Positions 46,301 through 53,368 of a DNA stretch of 64,000 nucleotides are shown here, one piece after another (position 1 is the stretch's first letter; each line of letters opens with the position of its first letter). The notes below the pieces were generated by a model. The model did no database searches. It was not told where the DNA came from and worked only from the letters and a program-made list of their open reading frames with translations. The translations under genes were made by a program, and so were the position numbers. The stretch spans positions 6,572,001 through 6,636,000 of the forward strand of contig OZ005695.1 of assembly GCA_963930775.1 (NCBI GenBank), in the 5' to 3' direction. The stretch comes from Cliona cf. orientalis. Taxonomy: Eukaryota > Porifera > Demospongiae > Clionaida > Clionaidae.

Positions 46301-49269
46301 TTACCAATGCTACCAACACCACCTGTGTGGGTGGGTATAACAGCATAGTGCCTATGCACAGAGTACACTTTATGCAGATTTCACTTACCGTCCTGATCGT
46401 TCCACTTCCAGTCCCTACCTCTGAATACCCTGGCATCAACAAATAGCCCTTTAGCCTCAACCTTCCGCAGTCCACTCCTAGGAAGAACCCTCACCCTATA
46501 TAATGACAAAGGTTCAGTTAGAGGACATTTACACATAAAGCACTGTACACTTGACGTATTAAATGCATGTCAGTTTCATGTACAGTGGGGGATATCCCCC
46601 CAGCAATGTTACCCTGGTGACTCACCCATACAATAATGTCCAATAAAAACTTTACGTTCCCTTTTGTTGTAAAATAGTTTTGAGATGATAATGTTTCCAT
46701 TTTCACACCATTCCACAGAACACACGACCGCATACATAAACTGTTTTTGCATTCACATGAAAGCTAAATAATTGGTAAGCGTGACGGTACTGCAGTAATA
46801 ATAGACTATTATCTATGCTGCACAGAAGAAACGAGGTTTCAAGATGCTCTGAACCATGGAGGAGCACAATCAAACCTTGTACTGAGTTGCTAACTTACCA
46901 GACGTTGAAAGAAGGCTGTTACATGTATTTTGTGTCCTGTCACTCACCAGGTATGTTTACACGAGTACTTCGAATAATCACCTCGAATAAAAAAGCTATC
47001 TGCTTAGTTTCCAATGAGCGTCCAGTAACTGGCAGAGTAGTGCCACCTAGTGATCGCAAAATCCAATGGAAAAGACAACTAAAATATTATTATCCACTGT
47101 GCTCAAAGAATGTTTCTCATCAGATGTTTCAACTATCACCTTTTTCCATACCATTCAGCTACCGTTTCGTCGCTGTTCTACAATCGTAAAATGGAAACAG
47201 AATATAGACTTTTCATTGACTTCTGCTACTCATGGGCGGATCTAGGGTGGTTCTCATGCTTATGTACATATAGTTATGAACCCAAGGTCTCAAATTAGCC
47301 AGCTACATGTATCTTGTACATCTGACATACATTTGAGTGGAAAATTCCACTACAACCTGAAAAATCGAGTTCTCTAGCAGTTTTGCACCATGCAATCATA
47401 CTCGCTGTCCATTTGGGGGCATGGTTTCCTGAAAATGTGCGTGGTCTAATGCTCGCACATGCACATCCAAGCAGTGAACCTCGCCCCAGGAAGTCCTGGA
47501 TCCGCCCACATGCAGGGTGGGTAGGGAAGGACAAAACAGACTGCATTATTTATATTCTGTATGAAGCAAGGTAGCATAGACGACTTCCTGTGTAAAGATT
47601 CAAACATGTACACATGTACCTATAATATAAAATTGCAGAAGTAGGAATGATAGTGTCCATGTACAAGGGGAGCAGAGCGAATCATGAACAAGGTGCATGC
47701 CATATACCATAGAAACTGGTTGTTAAGCGCTGCTCGCTGTTAAGCGCATACTTTTTATTAAGCGCATAGTTTTGTGCGAGCTTTACTGCTCTTTGTTAGG
47801 CGCACATGCCCAGCAAGCCACCTGAACGACGAGCGATCGGTTACACGAGCCCAGAAAGAAGGCTAGAAGTAGGCTGGAGAAGAAAACGTCGAGAATTACG
47901 CTCTCTGGTCGCTCCTTGTCCATCGCTGTATGCCTTTCTACCCTCGACACGTTCTTTACGAACGCCCCACCTACCGTGTTTTAGCGCATGCTTCCTGTTA
48001 AGCGCATATTTTCTTGCTGCCGCGTGTTATAAGCGCATGCGCTTAACAACCAGTTTCTACGGTATTACATGTACACCAATACTAATTACAATATTATTAT
48101 ACATGGTACCTTTTGCCATCTACAGTGGTGATGCAGTTAAATGGATGGTCCAGGCTGTGGTAGTCGGCCATGTAACAGGAGGAGCAAAGTTGGTACTCTG
48201 AGCATCTGGTGCACTTCCACTGGAGGCCACCGATTCCCTTCTTTCCATGACAACCATAGCAACGCACATTGGGAAAACCCAATCCTATGAACAGAATCAA
48301 AGGGAGGCAATGAATAGACTTAAATGCATTTCCTACTACTAATATTCAGTTAGGTCATACCAAATTAATAGTTTGTTTATCGGATTCATTCCTCACAGCA
48401 TTTACTCAGCAGGCGAGCAGACATATTTAATAGTACTATAGTACTCATGGAAATCACATTAAACTTAGGCATGCTCTCTTTTGTAAGTGAATGGTCGGAC
48501 AATCCAGGACACAAGACCAAATCGCAGGACTGTCCCGGCCATTCTGGGATGGTTAGCAACCATATGCTTAGCTAATAAATAGGAGTTTATTATCTTTAGC
48601 CTGGTAAAGGCAAAGATGTTTAACAGGCTAGAGATGAGAAAAGTGTTGATCCTGGAAAAAAAATCCAGGATCCAGTCGAGATTCGAACTCAGGATTTTGC
48701 TGACCCAAGTGGCAGTGAAGTGGAGGAAGATGGTATTTTCCATACCCCAGATACACTTCTCTCTTTTCAGGGTGGTGGGACTGAGTTGTGCTTGCTATAG
48801 AACAGCCATGTGCACAACCGTGGCCGAGACCCTCCTAGCAGTCCTCATCAGTCAAGGCCTACCTGCTGGCATAGGTTATACCAGGAGCATATGAGCCGCC
48901 CGAAGGGCGGGTTATACCTATGGCCTGGTAAAGGCCTCGACTGAATTGACGACCACTCATCATCTATTGAAACTATCATACACGTACAGAAATTATGCAC
49001 TATTGTAACCACTGATTCCTACCTGTTGGTGCACTGTCAAACACCCTAAGATCATACTTTCTTTCGAGGCCACATCGGTAGTTACAAGGTCTCTCAGCCC
49101 CATAGTCCCACTGAACGACGACTGCTCTACCTCTATCACTGACTGGTGGCTCTCCTACCTCCACCACTGTCCCAACATGACCCTCTCCTCCATCCTGATC
49201 ACCCCACTCCCAGTCAGGACCACGAACAACACGAAGACCAGGCAAAAGCGGCACGAGCTCTCTCTCCAT
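13384..49269 (-). CDS. mib-like: Mind bomb-like E3 ubiquitin ligase, paralogue 2 (at least 21 exons over 36 kb)
   Basis: Same architecture and exon plan as the neighbouring paralogue. Exons with matching phases: 49269-49023 (MIB/HERC2), 48284-48110 (ZZ), 46495-46389 and 46322-46264 (second MIB/HERC2), 44461-44390, 43310-43244, 37781-37654, 29650-29543, 29229-29119, 28250-28112 (SH3-like repeats), 27890-27751, 27253-27146, 27064-27024, 25469-25310, 25060-24909, 16172-16043, 15788-15576, 15449-15268 (ankyrin), 15050-14978 and 14883-14439 (Gln/Ser-rich linker with a short coiled coil), 13643-13522 (RING: CFLC, CGH, CSKC, CPQC). The sum is 2979 nt, 993 codons. Exons of 59, 72, 67, 128, 41, 160, 152 and 130 nt match paralogue 1 exactly. 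A canonical GTATGT donor follows CPQCQ, so a short last exon is probably missing; read-through would stop at 13384. Introns carry nested genes and transposons. All placed splice sites are canonical, so the gene looks functional. Confidence 0.88.
16754..18814 (-). CDS. Multi-pass membrane protein with Cys-rich juxtamembrane region (C-terminal part, about 686 aa)
   Basis: Function unknown. The first 250 or so residues are extracellular-looking and Cys-rich ([21 protein letters not shown]). About eight hydrophobic segments follow, from [18 protein letters not shown] to a helix before [10 protein letters not shown], with a conserved-looking [20 protein letters not shown] segment. The tail is acidic/Thr-rich. 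This resembles a family I associate with sponges and other early animals that has a beta-helix ectodomain and a multi-pass C-terminus. The reading frame begins at a TTG, not an ATG, and the expected ectodomain lies upstream at 18815-20113 in broken frames. It lies wholly within the 16173-24908 intron of Mind bomb paralogue 2, same strand. Confidence 0.6.
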   Translation of the reverse strand: MARNVNVTDMITSNLVRICYCIGSALNCITNCTKRTIDIKRGETFNVLMAAVDRAYHGVHVSVFITSTKGYIILLYRLGIRQWVQSTHNGCTDLELKVSSLNDSVKLLLYPEGPCHDVGISKAVLHVNFKACTCPIGFQQQKIQEDCVCDCDQKLKALVKMCNSSSMSLLRQGDFWINYVNDTNQIDYLIYPHCPYNYCVLSTSTISINLNILNGADAQCALNRTGLLCSSCKPGLSLSLGSSRCLQCPKDWQKLFVGITMGAVASGIALVVIILILNLTTAVGTLSGLIFYANIVASNSIMYNHMSKSNIFSVFIAWLNLEFGLDTCFYNGLDSYSKAWLQFVFPAYLIILLVMIILMSKYSSRFAKLIGKRNPIATLATVILLSYMTLLRNVKDIFSVATLRYPDGLQKRWLPDANIKYFHDKHILLFLVAAIIVLIGLIYTVLLLTWQWLLQAPHHKCLGWIRNTRLNLFMEANLAAYSSKHRYWSGLLLLIRVVLYLEVAVDTTNRRNNNLLATGIICTCLLLFKALSGSNVYKNRLVDYFNSFCYANLLILSIVYHNNRKGRTVAAKVSVSIAFVQLLCVLAYHTIITLLEIPCLRQLKISLAKLLNKHSRLGKILPFQETNIMMHAMMTPTTPTSTEIGLQDSNDASTADIAECEIEQSLTTRWEETDTLREPLLQELKA
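18815..20113 (-). pseudogene. Broken beta-helix ectodomain of the 16754-18814 gene
   Basis: Short frames in order on the minus strand (20113-19907, 19861-19484, 19408-19202) read like a secreted beta-helix domain: an N-terminal [10 protein letters not shown] motif, [14 protein letters not shown], then Asn/Ser/Thr-rich strands such as [17 protein letters not shown]. Stops and frame changes separate them, and I see no convincing splice sites. The ectodomain is also very short. Best explained as decay; introns with unusual sites are the alternative. Confidence 0.5.
20692..22408 (-). CDS. Secreted-N-terminus multi-pass membrane protein with one frameshift
   Basis: Starts with a clear signal peptide ([19 protein letters not shown]), then a Cys-rich ectodomain of about 150 aa ([38 protein letters not shown]). 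Several membrane segments follow up to residue 331, where the frame stops at 21413. The -1/+1 partner frame (21498-20692) continues the same membrane domain ([14 protein letters not shown], then [22 protein letters not shown] and more). Leaving out one A in the AATAATTAAG stretch near 21415 would fuse the frames. Family as for 16754-18814, but without a beta-helix. Either a recent pseudogene or a sequence error. Nested in the same 8.7-kb intron. Confidence 0.6.
23298..23801 (-). CDS. T5orf172/MUG113-like (GIY-YIG-related) domain protein, at least 167 aa
   Basis: The C-terminal 100 residues match the T5orf172 layout: [10 protein letters not shown], then [20 protein letters not shown] (the K-x-G...R-L..L..GN core), a later helix [15 protein letters not shown], and GTGWFHA near the end. 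T5orf172 is a nuclease-like fold related to GIY-YIG; its role in animals is unknown to me. The first 60 residues are low-complexity and charged. The frame stays open upstream of the ATG at 23801 to about 23880, so an upstream exon is likely. Nested in the 8.7-kb intron of Mind bomb paralogue 2 on the same strand. Domain call is fairly sure, activity is not. Confidence 0.65.
   Translation of the reverse strand: MVEYSRRYDSGVKLKSSTHTKIRINEEVMAQSEEATFELPESLTESGLKLNKEKTDGACSDAGYAYCIAEYDRGKRTGNFKVGTAIDPDKRLGDLQVGNAYQLMWWGQPQYVSHRLDAEKSAQSALRGYAVKCRGGTGWFHATPSEERAFYNAYRRALNLVLMACRK
23890..24842. other. Non-coding part of the nested-gene intron
   Basis: AT-rich, no ORF of interest, no clear inverted repeat. 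It may hold the promoter and first exon of the T5orf172-like gene. Confidence 0.4.
24843..24890. repeat. Perfect 21-bp inverted repeat, 6-nt spacer
   Basis: The arm TAGTCTCATCCCCAGGCACCC and its exact inverse are separated by TGATCG. It ends 18 bp from an exon boundary of Mind bomb paralogue 2 (24909). Possibly two fused transposon ends. Confidence 0.85.
25755..26940. repeat. Dispersed repeat R1, copy 2
   Basis: Collinear with 9345-10615. It lies between the 160-nt and 41-nt ankyrin exons of paralogue 2, not in the intron that hosts copy 1, so the two copies inserted independently of the gene duplication. No ORF. Confidence 0.6.
28510..29022. mobile_element. MITE with hAT-like ends
   Basis: The left end CAGGTGCTGATCCAG and right end CTGGATCAGCCCCTG are near-inverse. 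The interior repeats GGTGGCTGG-like and GGTATCACGGTA-like motifs. hAT-type ends often read CAGGGGCGGATCCAG; assignment is by that resemblance only. Confidence 0.6.
29700..29870. repeat. Left member of a distant inverted pair
   Basis: Carries AACATTTTTCTGTGCG, ATTATGTGA and CAGGGTTTCATTT, then a poly-G run. The same blocks occur in inverse order and strand at about 37255-37450. Lies in the 8.0-kb intron of paralogue 2. Confidence 0.6.
30037..30909 (+). CDS. Unknown 290-aa basic, Ser/Thr-rich protein in an intron
   Basis: Not recognised. The ATG at 30037 (context AAAATGGTT) is preferred over the one at 30007. Residues 1-60 form a compact, helix-like domain ([34 protein letters not shown]), followed by a basic patch ([11 protein letters not shown]), a long Ser/Thr/Pro-rich linker, and two related motifs ending in a Trp-Thr-Pro core ([13 protein letters not shown] and [12 protein letters not shown]). 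Single exon, opposite strand to the host gene. The surroundings are repeats, so it may be the ORF1/gag-like protein of a mobile element. No polymerase or transposase is attached. Confidence 0.55.
   Translation: MVDRAIKVAILEGDFAAICDLGFPLALSLQLQTNALKLSEALWTAKSSGSGFSVSLFWPSTKVSNMKSLKKKRRRRRNPRTTTKVDVATSTSTPVHLPQSSTTTASLDSLSPNSAHPVDIVAKSATPTPDAPVASLPATNELPVQSSSSENQSTCSDSRHNADSDTETELEVDLLSCTEVAYEKREDTHGVAYCDASNMYQWTPVVGKRRRRTPLPDYMLRRFPPHRRQELQMISSDSESSDSDQPLDIPEKASVKFAVCDGKPGLQVRTRNTSNWTPIASRTRAKLNKE
30960..31270. repeat. Dispersed repeat R2, copy 1
   Basis: Shares AAGATAAAAGAATTTCCG, TGAGTAATGTAATGTAATGT and later blocks (CATATCTGAG, GGGGAAAGTCCC, CGATCGCATGCT) with 33790-34130, and the AATTCTTTTATCTTA motif with 36475-36770. 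It lies directly downstream of the unknown ORF. Confidence 0.6.
31613..31970. mobile_element. MITE with about 50-bp TIRs (GGGGTACCAGCCCCTTC)
   Basis: The left arm runs GGGGTACCAGCCCCTTC, then GAGAGAGGAAGGGTCTGGTA and ACATCCCTATA; the right arm (31911-31967) is the inverse with few mismatches. About 355 bp, non-coding. Confidence 0.8.
32122..32395. mobile_element. MITE with long TIRs (TAGCCTCGTGCCC family)
   Basis: The left arm includes GGACCTTCAAAAGGAGGAG and GGGCCTGGTACACATGCATG; the right arm is the inverse, ending GGAAACAAGGCTA. About 270 bp, 60-bp arms. Its ends resemble those of the elements at 31613, 45541 and 58121. Confidence 0.75.
32541..32875. mobile_element. MITE with CAGTGGCGGATCCAG ends
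   Basis: Left end CAGTGGCGGATCCAGG, right end CTGGATCCGCCACTG, flanked on both sides by TGATC, a likely target duplication. hAT-like by its ends. It interrupts a stretch (32876-33422) that may be an older transposase remnant. Confidence 0.75.
32876..33422 (-). pseudogene. Possible piggyBac-like transposase remnant
   Basis: Two minus-strand pieces read like coding sequence: 33404-33255 ([20 protein letters not shown], then [16 protein letters not shown]) and 33033-32880 ([20 protein letters not shown]). The order and spacing recall the end of piggyBac transposases, where a Tyr-Asn-...-Gly-Val-Asp-...-Asp-Gln motif precedes a Trp-Pro-x-x-hydrophobic-Phe-x-x-Leu-Asp segment. Frames differ between the pieces. 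Weak evidence; it could be unrelated non-coding DNA. Confidence 0.25.
33790..34130. repeat. Dispersed repeat R2, copy 2, with hairpin
   Basis: Begins with a hairpin: AATTCTTTTATCTTA pairs with TAAGATAAAAGAATT about 20 nt later. It then follows copy 1 block by block up to the CGATCGCAGGCTATGACGTG region. Confidence 0.6.
34131..35590. other. Intronic spacer, nothing recognised
   Basis: AT-rich non-coding DNA. No ORF, no clear inverted repeats. Confidence 0.4.
35597..35812. mobile_element. MITE with ATACCTGCCAACC ends
   Basis: Left end ATACCTGCCAACC, right end GGTTGGTAGGTAT. 216 bp, the interior rich in GCTTGA and GAGGGAT words. Confidence 0.7.
36057..36440. mobile_element. MITE with about 70-bp TIRs (AATAAGGAGGGGAAGAG)
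   Basis: The left arm AATAAGGAGGGGAAGAGAGT, then CGCGCTATATAC and GTTTTCGG, is matched by the inverse at the right end (CTCTTCTCCTCCTTATTT). About 384 bp, non-coding. Confidence 0.75.
36475..36770. repeat. Dispersed repeat R2, partial copy 3
   Basis: Starts with AATTCTTTTATCTTATGGTG, the left hairpin arm of copy 2. A poly-A run replaces the rest of the hairpin, and the downstream similarity is loose. Confidence 0.4.
37020..37450. repeat. Composite repeat: inverse partner of 29700-29870 and of 43330-43610
   Basis: The part at 37045-37200 (GGGGAACCAGTGGATAT, GAAGCCACCAGAAACAGTCT, CATACCCCCAGATCCCCC) occurs in inverse orientation at 43386-43600. The part at 37255-37450 (poly-C, AAATGAAACCCTG, CACGCACAGAAAAATGTTA) is the inverse of 29700-29870. 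Confidence 0.6.
37976..38372. mobile_element. TACCGTATAGC-family MITE with a nested MITE
   Basis: Starts TACCGTATAGCCGGAAATAT and ends near AAATTTTTCGGCTATA, matching the inverse of the start. The interior has AATTTGGNGGTT/AACCNCCAAATT words. A second element (38099-38285) sits within it. Confidence 0.65.
38099..38285. mobile_element. Nested MITE with TACCGTAGTATCCCGG ends
   Basis: Left TACCGTAGTATCCCGGGCAAG, right CCAGGACACTACGGTA. The interior repeats AAGCGCCCATG. A diverged relative lies at about 8570-8700 in paralogue 1. Confidence 0.7.
38849..39793 (-). pseudogene. Tyrosine recombinase of the DIRS-like element, frameshifted
   Basis: The N-terminal SAM-like core-binding part ([20 protein letters not shown]) is at 39793. 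The catalytic part shows GLLRVSEF (first Arg), [10 protein letters not shown] (His-x-x-Arg) and AYRRYT (Tyr). At least two frame changes, near 39500 and near 39240, split it into three pieces. All main catalytic residues remain visible. It would integrate a circular DNA intermediate in a living element. Confidence 0.75.
39826..41313 (-). pseudogene. Reverse transcriptase-RNase H of the DIRS-like element
   Basis: Two frames. 41313-40999 holds the start of the RT ([19 protein letters not shown]). 40851-39826 holds the YLDDFFIAG catalytic motif, the thumb, and an RNase H domain (DLYTDASG, then [13 protein letters not shown], and ADAISRM). Between them the metal-binding KVDLKLAFR motif (about 40950) is in a frame that meets a TGA where Trp is expected, and a frame change lies near 41030. 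So the RT is inactive as it stands. Confidence 0.8.
41409..42969 (-). pseudogene. Gag-like protein of the DIRS-like element, with SAP-like and CCCH motifs
   Basis: ATG at 42969, then a one-base frame change in an A-run near 42920. A SAP-like helix pair follows ([27 protein letters not shown]), then an Arg/Ser-rich region with a 23-aa tandem repeat and a poly-Ser run. An in-frame TGA at 41886 precedes the C-terminal part, which ends in a CCCH zinc finger ([19 protein letters not shown]) and a second Cys-His cluster ([15 protein letters not shown]). Nucleic-acid packaging role by position. Confidence 0.65.
42340..42590 (-). repeat. Coding minisatellite, 69-nt unit, about 3.5 copies
   Basis: Units such as 42410-42478 and 42479-42547 are nearly identical and encode [23 protein letters not shown] blocks of 23 aa in the gag-like protein. 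Confidence 0.85.
43330..43610. repeat. Inverse copy of the 37045-37310 repeat
   Basis: Contains GGGGGTCTGGGGGCATGC, AGACTGCTTCTGGTGGCTTC and poly-G/poly-C runs, the inverse of blocks near 37100-37200. Confidence 0.6.
43680..44240. repeat. Non-autonomous element ending in CCCCTCGCGGGG
   Basis: Starts AGAGCTCTATAGAGC and ends at a GC-rich fold-back (TTACCCCTCGCGGGGTAATA). The start resembles repeat R1 and the end resembles the hairpins at 4023 and 10574. No ORF. Confidence 0.45.
45541..46133. mobile_element. Long-TIR MITE, TGTCGTGACCCAG family
   Basis: The left arm runs TCGTGACCCAGCCCCCTAAA, GGGATCTGGTAATATTGT, ACAATGAGTTGTC; the right arm is the inverse, ending CTGGGTCACGATA. Arms about 70 bp, total about 590 bp. 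It lies between two exons of paralogue 2 (44461 and 46264). Confidence 0.8.
47232..47515. mobile_element. MITE with GGGCGGATCTAGG ends
   Basis: Left CATGGGCGGATCTAGG, right CCTGGATCCGCCCACATG. About 280 bp, hAT-like ends as for 32541-32875. Confidence 0.6.
47705..48064. mobile_element. MITE with TACCATAGAAACTGG ends
   Basis: The left end TACCATAGAAACTGG then TTGTTAAGCGC is inverted at the right (GCGCTTAACAACCAGTTTC, then TACGGTA). The interior repeats TTAAGCGCATA. A degenerate relative may lie near 56030-56130. Confidence 0.8.
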
Positions 49270-49380
49270 TGATCAATCGTGCTGTTACACACACGCTGAC
49301 ACAGCAAGTGCTCAACCCCACCCTCTTTCCTCGGATTGGGGGTGTGGCTTAAGCTTAGTCGAGGTCAATATCTAATAATA
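49270..49380. promoter_or_regulatory. Shared head-to-head upstream region (111 bp)
   Basis: Separates the ATG of Mind bomb paralogue 2 (minus, 49269) from the first ATG of the kinase-kelch pseudogene (plus, 49381). The short distance implies overlapping promoters. No TATA box recognised; a GGGGGTGTGGCTT motif is present and a similar GGGGTGTGGCTCA lies upstream of paralogue 1 (about 11307). Confidence 0.4.
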
Positions 49381-52300
49381 ATGGCTGCTTTGAGAGGTCA
49401 ATTTCGAGATCTTGCAAATGACAGGAACCTGCGACGATTCGTGGTGCAGGTCGCGAGACCCACTAGTAGACAGCTGGGCACTGGCTCCTACGGAACAGTG
49501 GAAGAGGTATTGAAATGGAACCGGGTGCTAACATGACGGTGCTCATGTGCCACGTATCAAGTTTTTCCGCAACGGTTGACGTGAACGGGTTAGTGTGTGC
49601 TGGAAAAAAAATCCACGAGATTCTGTTGGACGTTGGAAATGTTGGAGTGAGAGAAATTCCTGCCAAGTACGTGCAGGAGTGCCCGGCACTGGCTGATATC
49701 TGATCTTTGTCACCCAAACATCACCCAATTCCTGGGTCTGTGTTTTTTTTCCAACTGCCAACTCCCACTGCTGGTAATGGAGACTGGATGGTGCCTCGAT
49801 GATCCACTTAAGAGTGTCCCCAACATCCCTCTAGCCCTAAAGCGCTCCATGCTCGAGGACGTAGCTAGAATCTACACAACCATGATCCGGCCTCAAAATT
49901 AATCATCCACAGGGACCTGACAGCAAAGAATGTGCTCTTGACTCCCTCTCTTGTTGCCAAAATTACTGACTTTGGGAATTCTCGTATTGTGAACATCTAG
50001 CCAGGTCAGCTGGCTAGGACGCTATCTCGGAATCCAGGGACACTGGTGTACATGCCTCCTGAAGCGTTGACTGCTTCAGCTCGATATGGATCCAGCCTGG
50101 ATATCTTCTCGTTCAGGCACCCGGCTTGGAATATTTGTTGGATTACAGGTAGGACGGTCTGAACACCTTAAGTTAAGTACTAACAGTGTTAAAGTTGGGA
50201 ATTGCTCATCCTTAGCTCAAGAATCTCCTCCCGAGCAATGATTCTGAATAAAACACTGCTAATGTCAATATTTGTGACATTGTACTATTTTATCATTATT
50301 ATATTATGAACCCTTGACCATCTCCCCAGTAGCTGCACAGTGTAATGGTGCATGTGGTAAAAGGTCGTCAATAGAATGCGTACACATCGATCGATGCTGG
50401 CCCCAGAAATCATGGAGATGGCGTCTAAGATCGACTCTCAACCTTGGTAGCGACAGGTTTCGATGCTTCAATCACAGAGACGAACTCGACAGCACAGTAT
50501 TCCTTCCGAACTTCAGGTTGGTCGCGCTGCTGCAGTCTCGCGCGGGCCAGCCCCTTGTGCATGTGACAATGATGCGTGCTATATATAGCGCAAGGCTATC
50601 CACGCCATTACGTAAGCCAAGAAAACACGTGAAGTTCAACCAACAGTGCTTCTCAGAGAAAGTAGCGCTCAGCTTGTAATCTATTCGCTGGATACACGCG
50701 TAAGATACTCTACATATTTACTGACTTTCAAGTCCCAGAAAGGCTCCAGCGAGGCCCTGGGTTTTTTCATAATTACCTCATAGGTTGCATCATAATTTCA
50801 TCATAATTTCATCATAGATTACACCACAATTACCTCATAACCACAGAAAAGTAAATTGCTACTGGGGAGATAATTATAATATTGCCACTATATTAACTAT
50901 CACAGGCATTTCCTGGGGACCTATTAGAACCTGATCCTGAAAATCAAAATATATATTTTCAGGAGCAAATGAAGAGAAGGCGTGTACAAGTCACATATGC
51001 ACATTGTCAATGGTAATATCGAAAAATAAAGTAACACTAGCAGATTCTCATTCCCACTAATGCGTAGCAGGTAGAAACATTTTGACTAAAATTCCGTAAT
51101 CCAAGTGACTAGTAATGAGAGAAGCGTAAATGACCACAATATGTTATGGTTGGCAAGTTAGAAAACTGCCATAATAATAATATTTTATATGGAAGTTTTT
51201 GAACATTTTACCAATAACTTGTGGGTAGAGTGTTCATGGCACATTACGCTATTCTTGGTATAGTATACCACTCACTACAATTATCTCTAGGTGTAGTTAG
51301 ATTTATTTGTTGAGGCTATCACAAGATATTGATATAATTTACTTTATTTTTCGATAATTTCTAGATGTATGCTCCTTCTCTTTATGTGCTCCTGATATTT
51401 TCTTGGCACGTTCTGAAACTGACCGATATCAGGTATACATTGATCATCTTGGGACAGTACTTCCTAGTGGAGGGAAACATCCACTTACACAACTGGTGAA
51501 ACGCTGCCTGAAAAATAATAATATTGCTTCACAAAGAAGATGTGCTAAAGATCTCTGGAAGAAATGAAGCCAGCTATTGATGGACTTTGTGGAGATGCCG
51601 TGAGACAGGTGATGATGATGAGAGCTATACTGGGAAAAGAGGCAGAGGTGAGAAGGAAGACTGATGAGTTAATAGCTAAGGATGAGGAGATTCTCCAATG
51701 CATCTGCAACAGGAACAGGTGGGATGATTTATAAGTACATACGGTGATACCAGTATTATGAAGTGCAATGCATGACTGTGTGTATGATTGCCACTCATTC
51801 AGGCTGAATGAGCTAGGACTGAGGAACAACTTCAACATACTAATGCACAACTTCATCATTGGACTACCGATCTACAACGGGAACAGGTAGGATGATTATG
51901 TGTACAAAAATAATTATTACTGATATTGATAGCAATGAAAAATAATTCATAATAATGCCTATATTTTCGACTGCTCTGCTGCAGTCTTCCTCAGGGAAAA
52001 ATGCAGAACTACAAGTGCAGAACTACAGTACACCATGAATTAGCAAACCACAATCATGATGTTAATTTTTGTTGTATTAGGCTGAGAGGGCTAGGAATGA
52101 GCAACAACTTCAACATAATTGTGCACAGCTTCAGCAGACAACCACTGAATTATAATGTAAGGATACTCAAATCCAGCAACAGGCAACTAATTGCAACATA
52201 AAGGATACCAAAATTCAACAGAAGTAGGAAGAACTTAGACAAGCAGCAGTTGAGCTCCAGCAAAAAGGTGCCGAGTTGAACAGCGTCCAACAAAGCCTGC

Positions 52301-53206
52301 AGGTGTTATTATGTACCCCACACACACGCGGTAACTTGGCCATAATATAGAATGTCGAATATAATACAGCGGTAGTGATTGATGATAATGTTTATGTTGG
52401 AGGACTCGGTCTGTCTGAGAATAATGGTATTGTGATGGTGTACTCCCTTGCTACTGGATCATGGAGAACATTACCACCTTCTGAGACCATGTGGTTTGGC
52501 ATGGCTGCAGTGAATAACCAACTTGTTCTGGTTGGTGGCAACAATATACCACTTAATGAAATGAAGTGACTGGTGTACTGGCGATGTGGAATGAAAGCTC
52601 ACGCACACTGATATTTCCCTTTCCTGAGATGCCAACTCACTGACATTCACCATCTGTTGTCTCCTATCAGAAGTGGCTGGTGGTCTTGAGGCAAGTGGCT
52701 ATCATTCATACAAAGTTGAGATACTGGATACTCTTTTAAAAGTGGTATGAAGGATCACCACTAAGAGACGGAAGTGCAGAAATGCCTTCAACCATCAACG
52801 GAAACATGTGGTACCTGTCTAGGGGTTTCATTTCCAATTTCAACAAAACCTATCTGTATTCAGTGTGTGTTTGGATGAGCTCATCTCCGAGGCTCAAGCT
52901 GTTTTACAGTCTGCTACTGCTACTCCACGATCCACACCATCACTATGGCAGACACTTACTGACACTCCACTGACGAACTCCACTATCTTAGTTCTCAATG
53001 GAGCTCTATTGACAGTTGGAGGAGATGGAAGCTCAGCCATCCACCACTACCAACCTAGCAGCAGGAGCTGGGTCAAGGTTGGCGACTTGCCGATTGAACG
53101 AGTTCAGTGTGCTTGCACAGTTCTCCCTACTGGAGAGATATTTGTAGCTGGTGGCCACACAAGAATAGAGGGGATGGCTGACATTTCTGTGCATGTAGAG
53201 ACTTAG
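49381..53206 (+). pseudogene. Protein kinase-coiled coil-kelch gene, decayed
   Basis: Pieces in order: a Gly-rich loop (LGTGSYGTVEE, about 49470), a beta3-alphaC region (GKKIHEILLDVGNVG), hinge segments in another frame (HPNITQFLG, LPLLVMETGWCLDD), the catalytic loop HRDLTAKNVLL and DFG at about 49900-49990, a stop TAG in frame shortly after DFG, then MPPEAL, and a C-lobe end at about 51470 (HPLTQLVKRCLKN). Remnants of a Gln-rich coiled coil (51600-52300) follow, then two kelch-like parts (DDNVYVGGLGLSE at 52380; LTVGGDGSSAIHHYQ, EIFVAGGHTR near 53000-53170). Several frameshifts and stops; not a working gene. The architecture recalls sponge kinase-kelch families. A MITE sits inside it. Confidence 0.8.
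50325..50872. mobile_element. MITE with ATCTCCCCAGTAGC ends
   Basis: ATCTCCCCAGTAGC at the left and GCTACTGGGGAGAT at the right are exact inverses. The 121-aa ORF inside (50314-50679) has no protein-like features and I do not call it. Confidence 0.65.
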
Positions 53207-53368
53207 GAGGTTTGATATAAAGTTCTAACACAACAATCATAGAGTATTGTATTATACAGTATAATGTTCACACAATTCCATACAATAATATTAATTGTAT
53301 TTCATGAAAACAGTATAATAATATTATTATAGCAGCACTCATGATCATATGCAGACTTGTAGCTAAAG

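Noticed and set aside
48600..48960. B-box-like GTTCGAATCTCGACTGG on minus
   Set aside because: No matching A box at the right distance and no acceptor stem, so not called as tRNA or tRNA-derived SINE.
50314..50679. 121-aa plus frame
   Set aside because: Lies inside a TIR-bounded MITE, has no recognisable domain and sits in a decayed gene.
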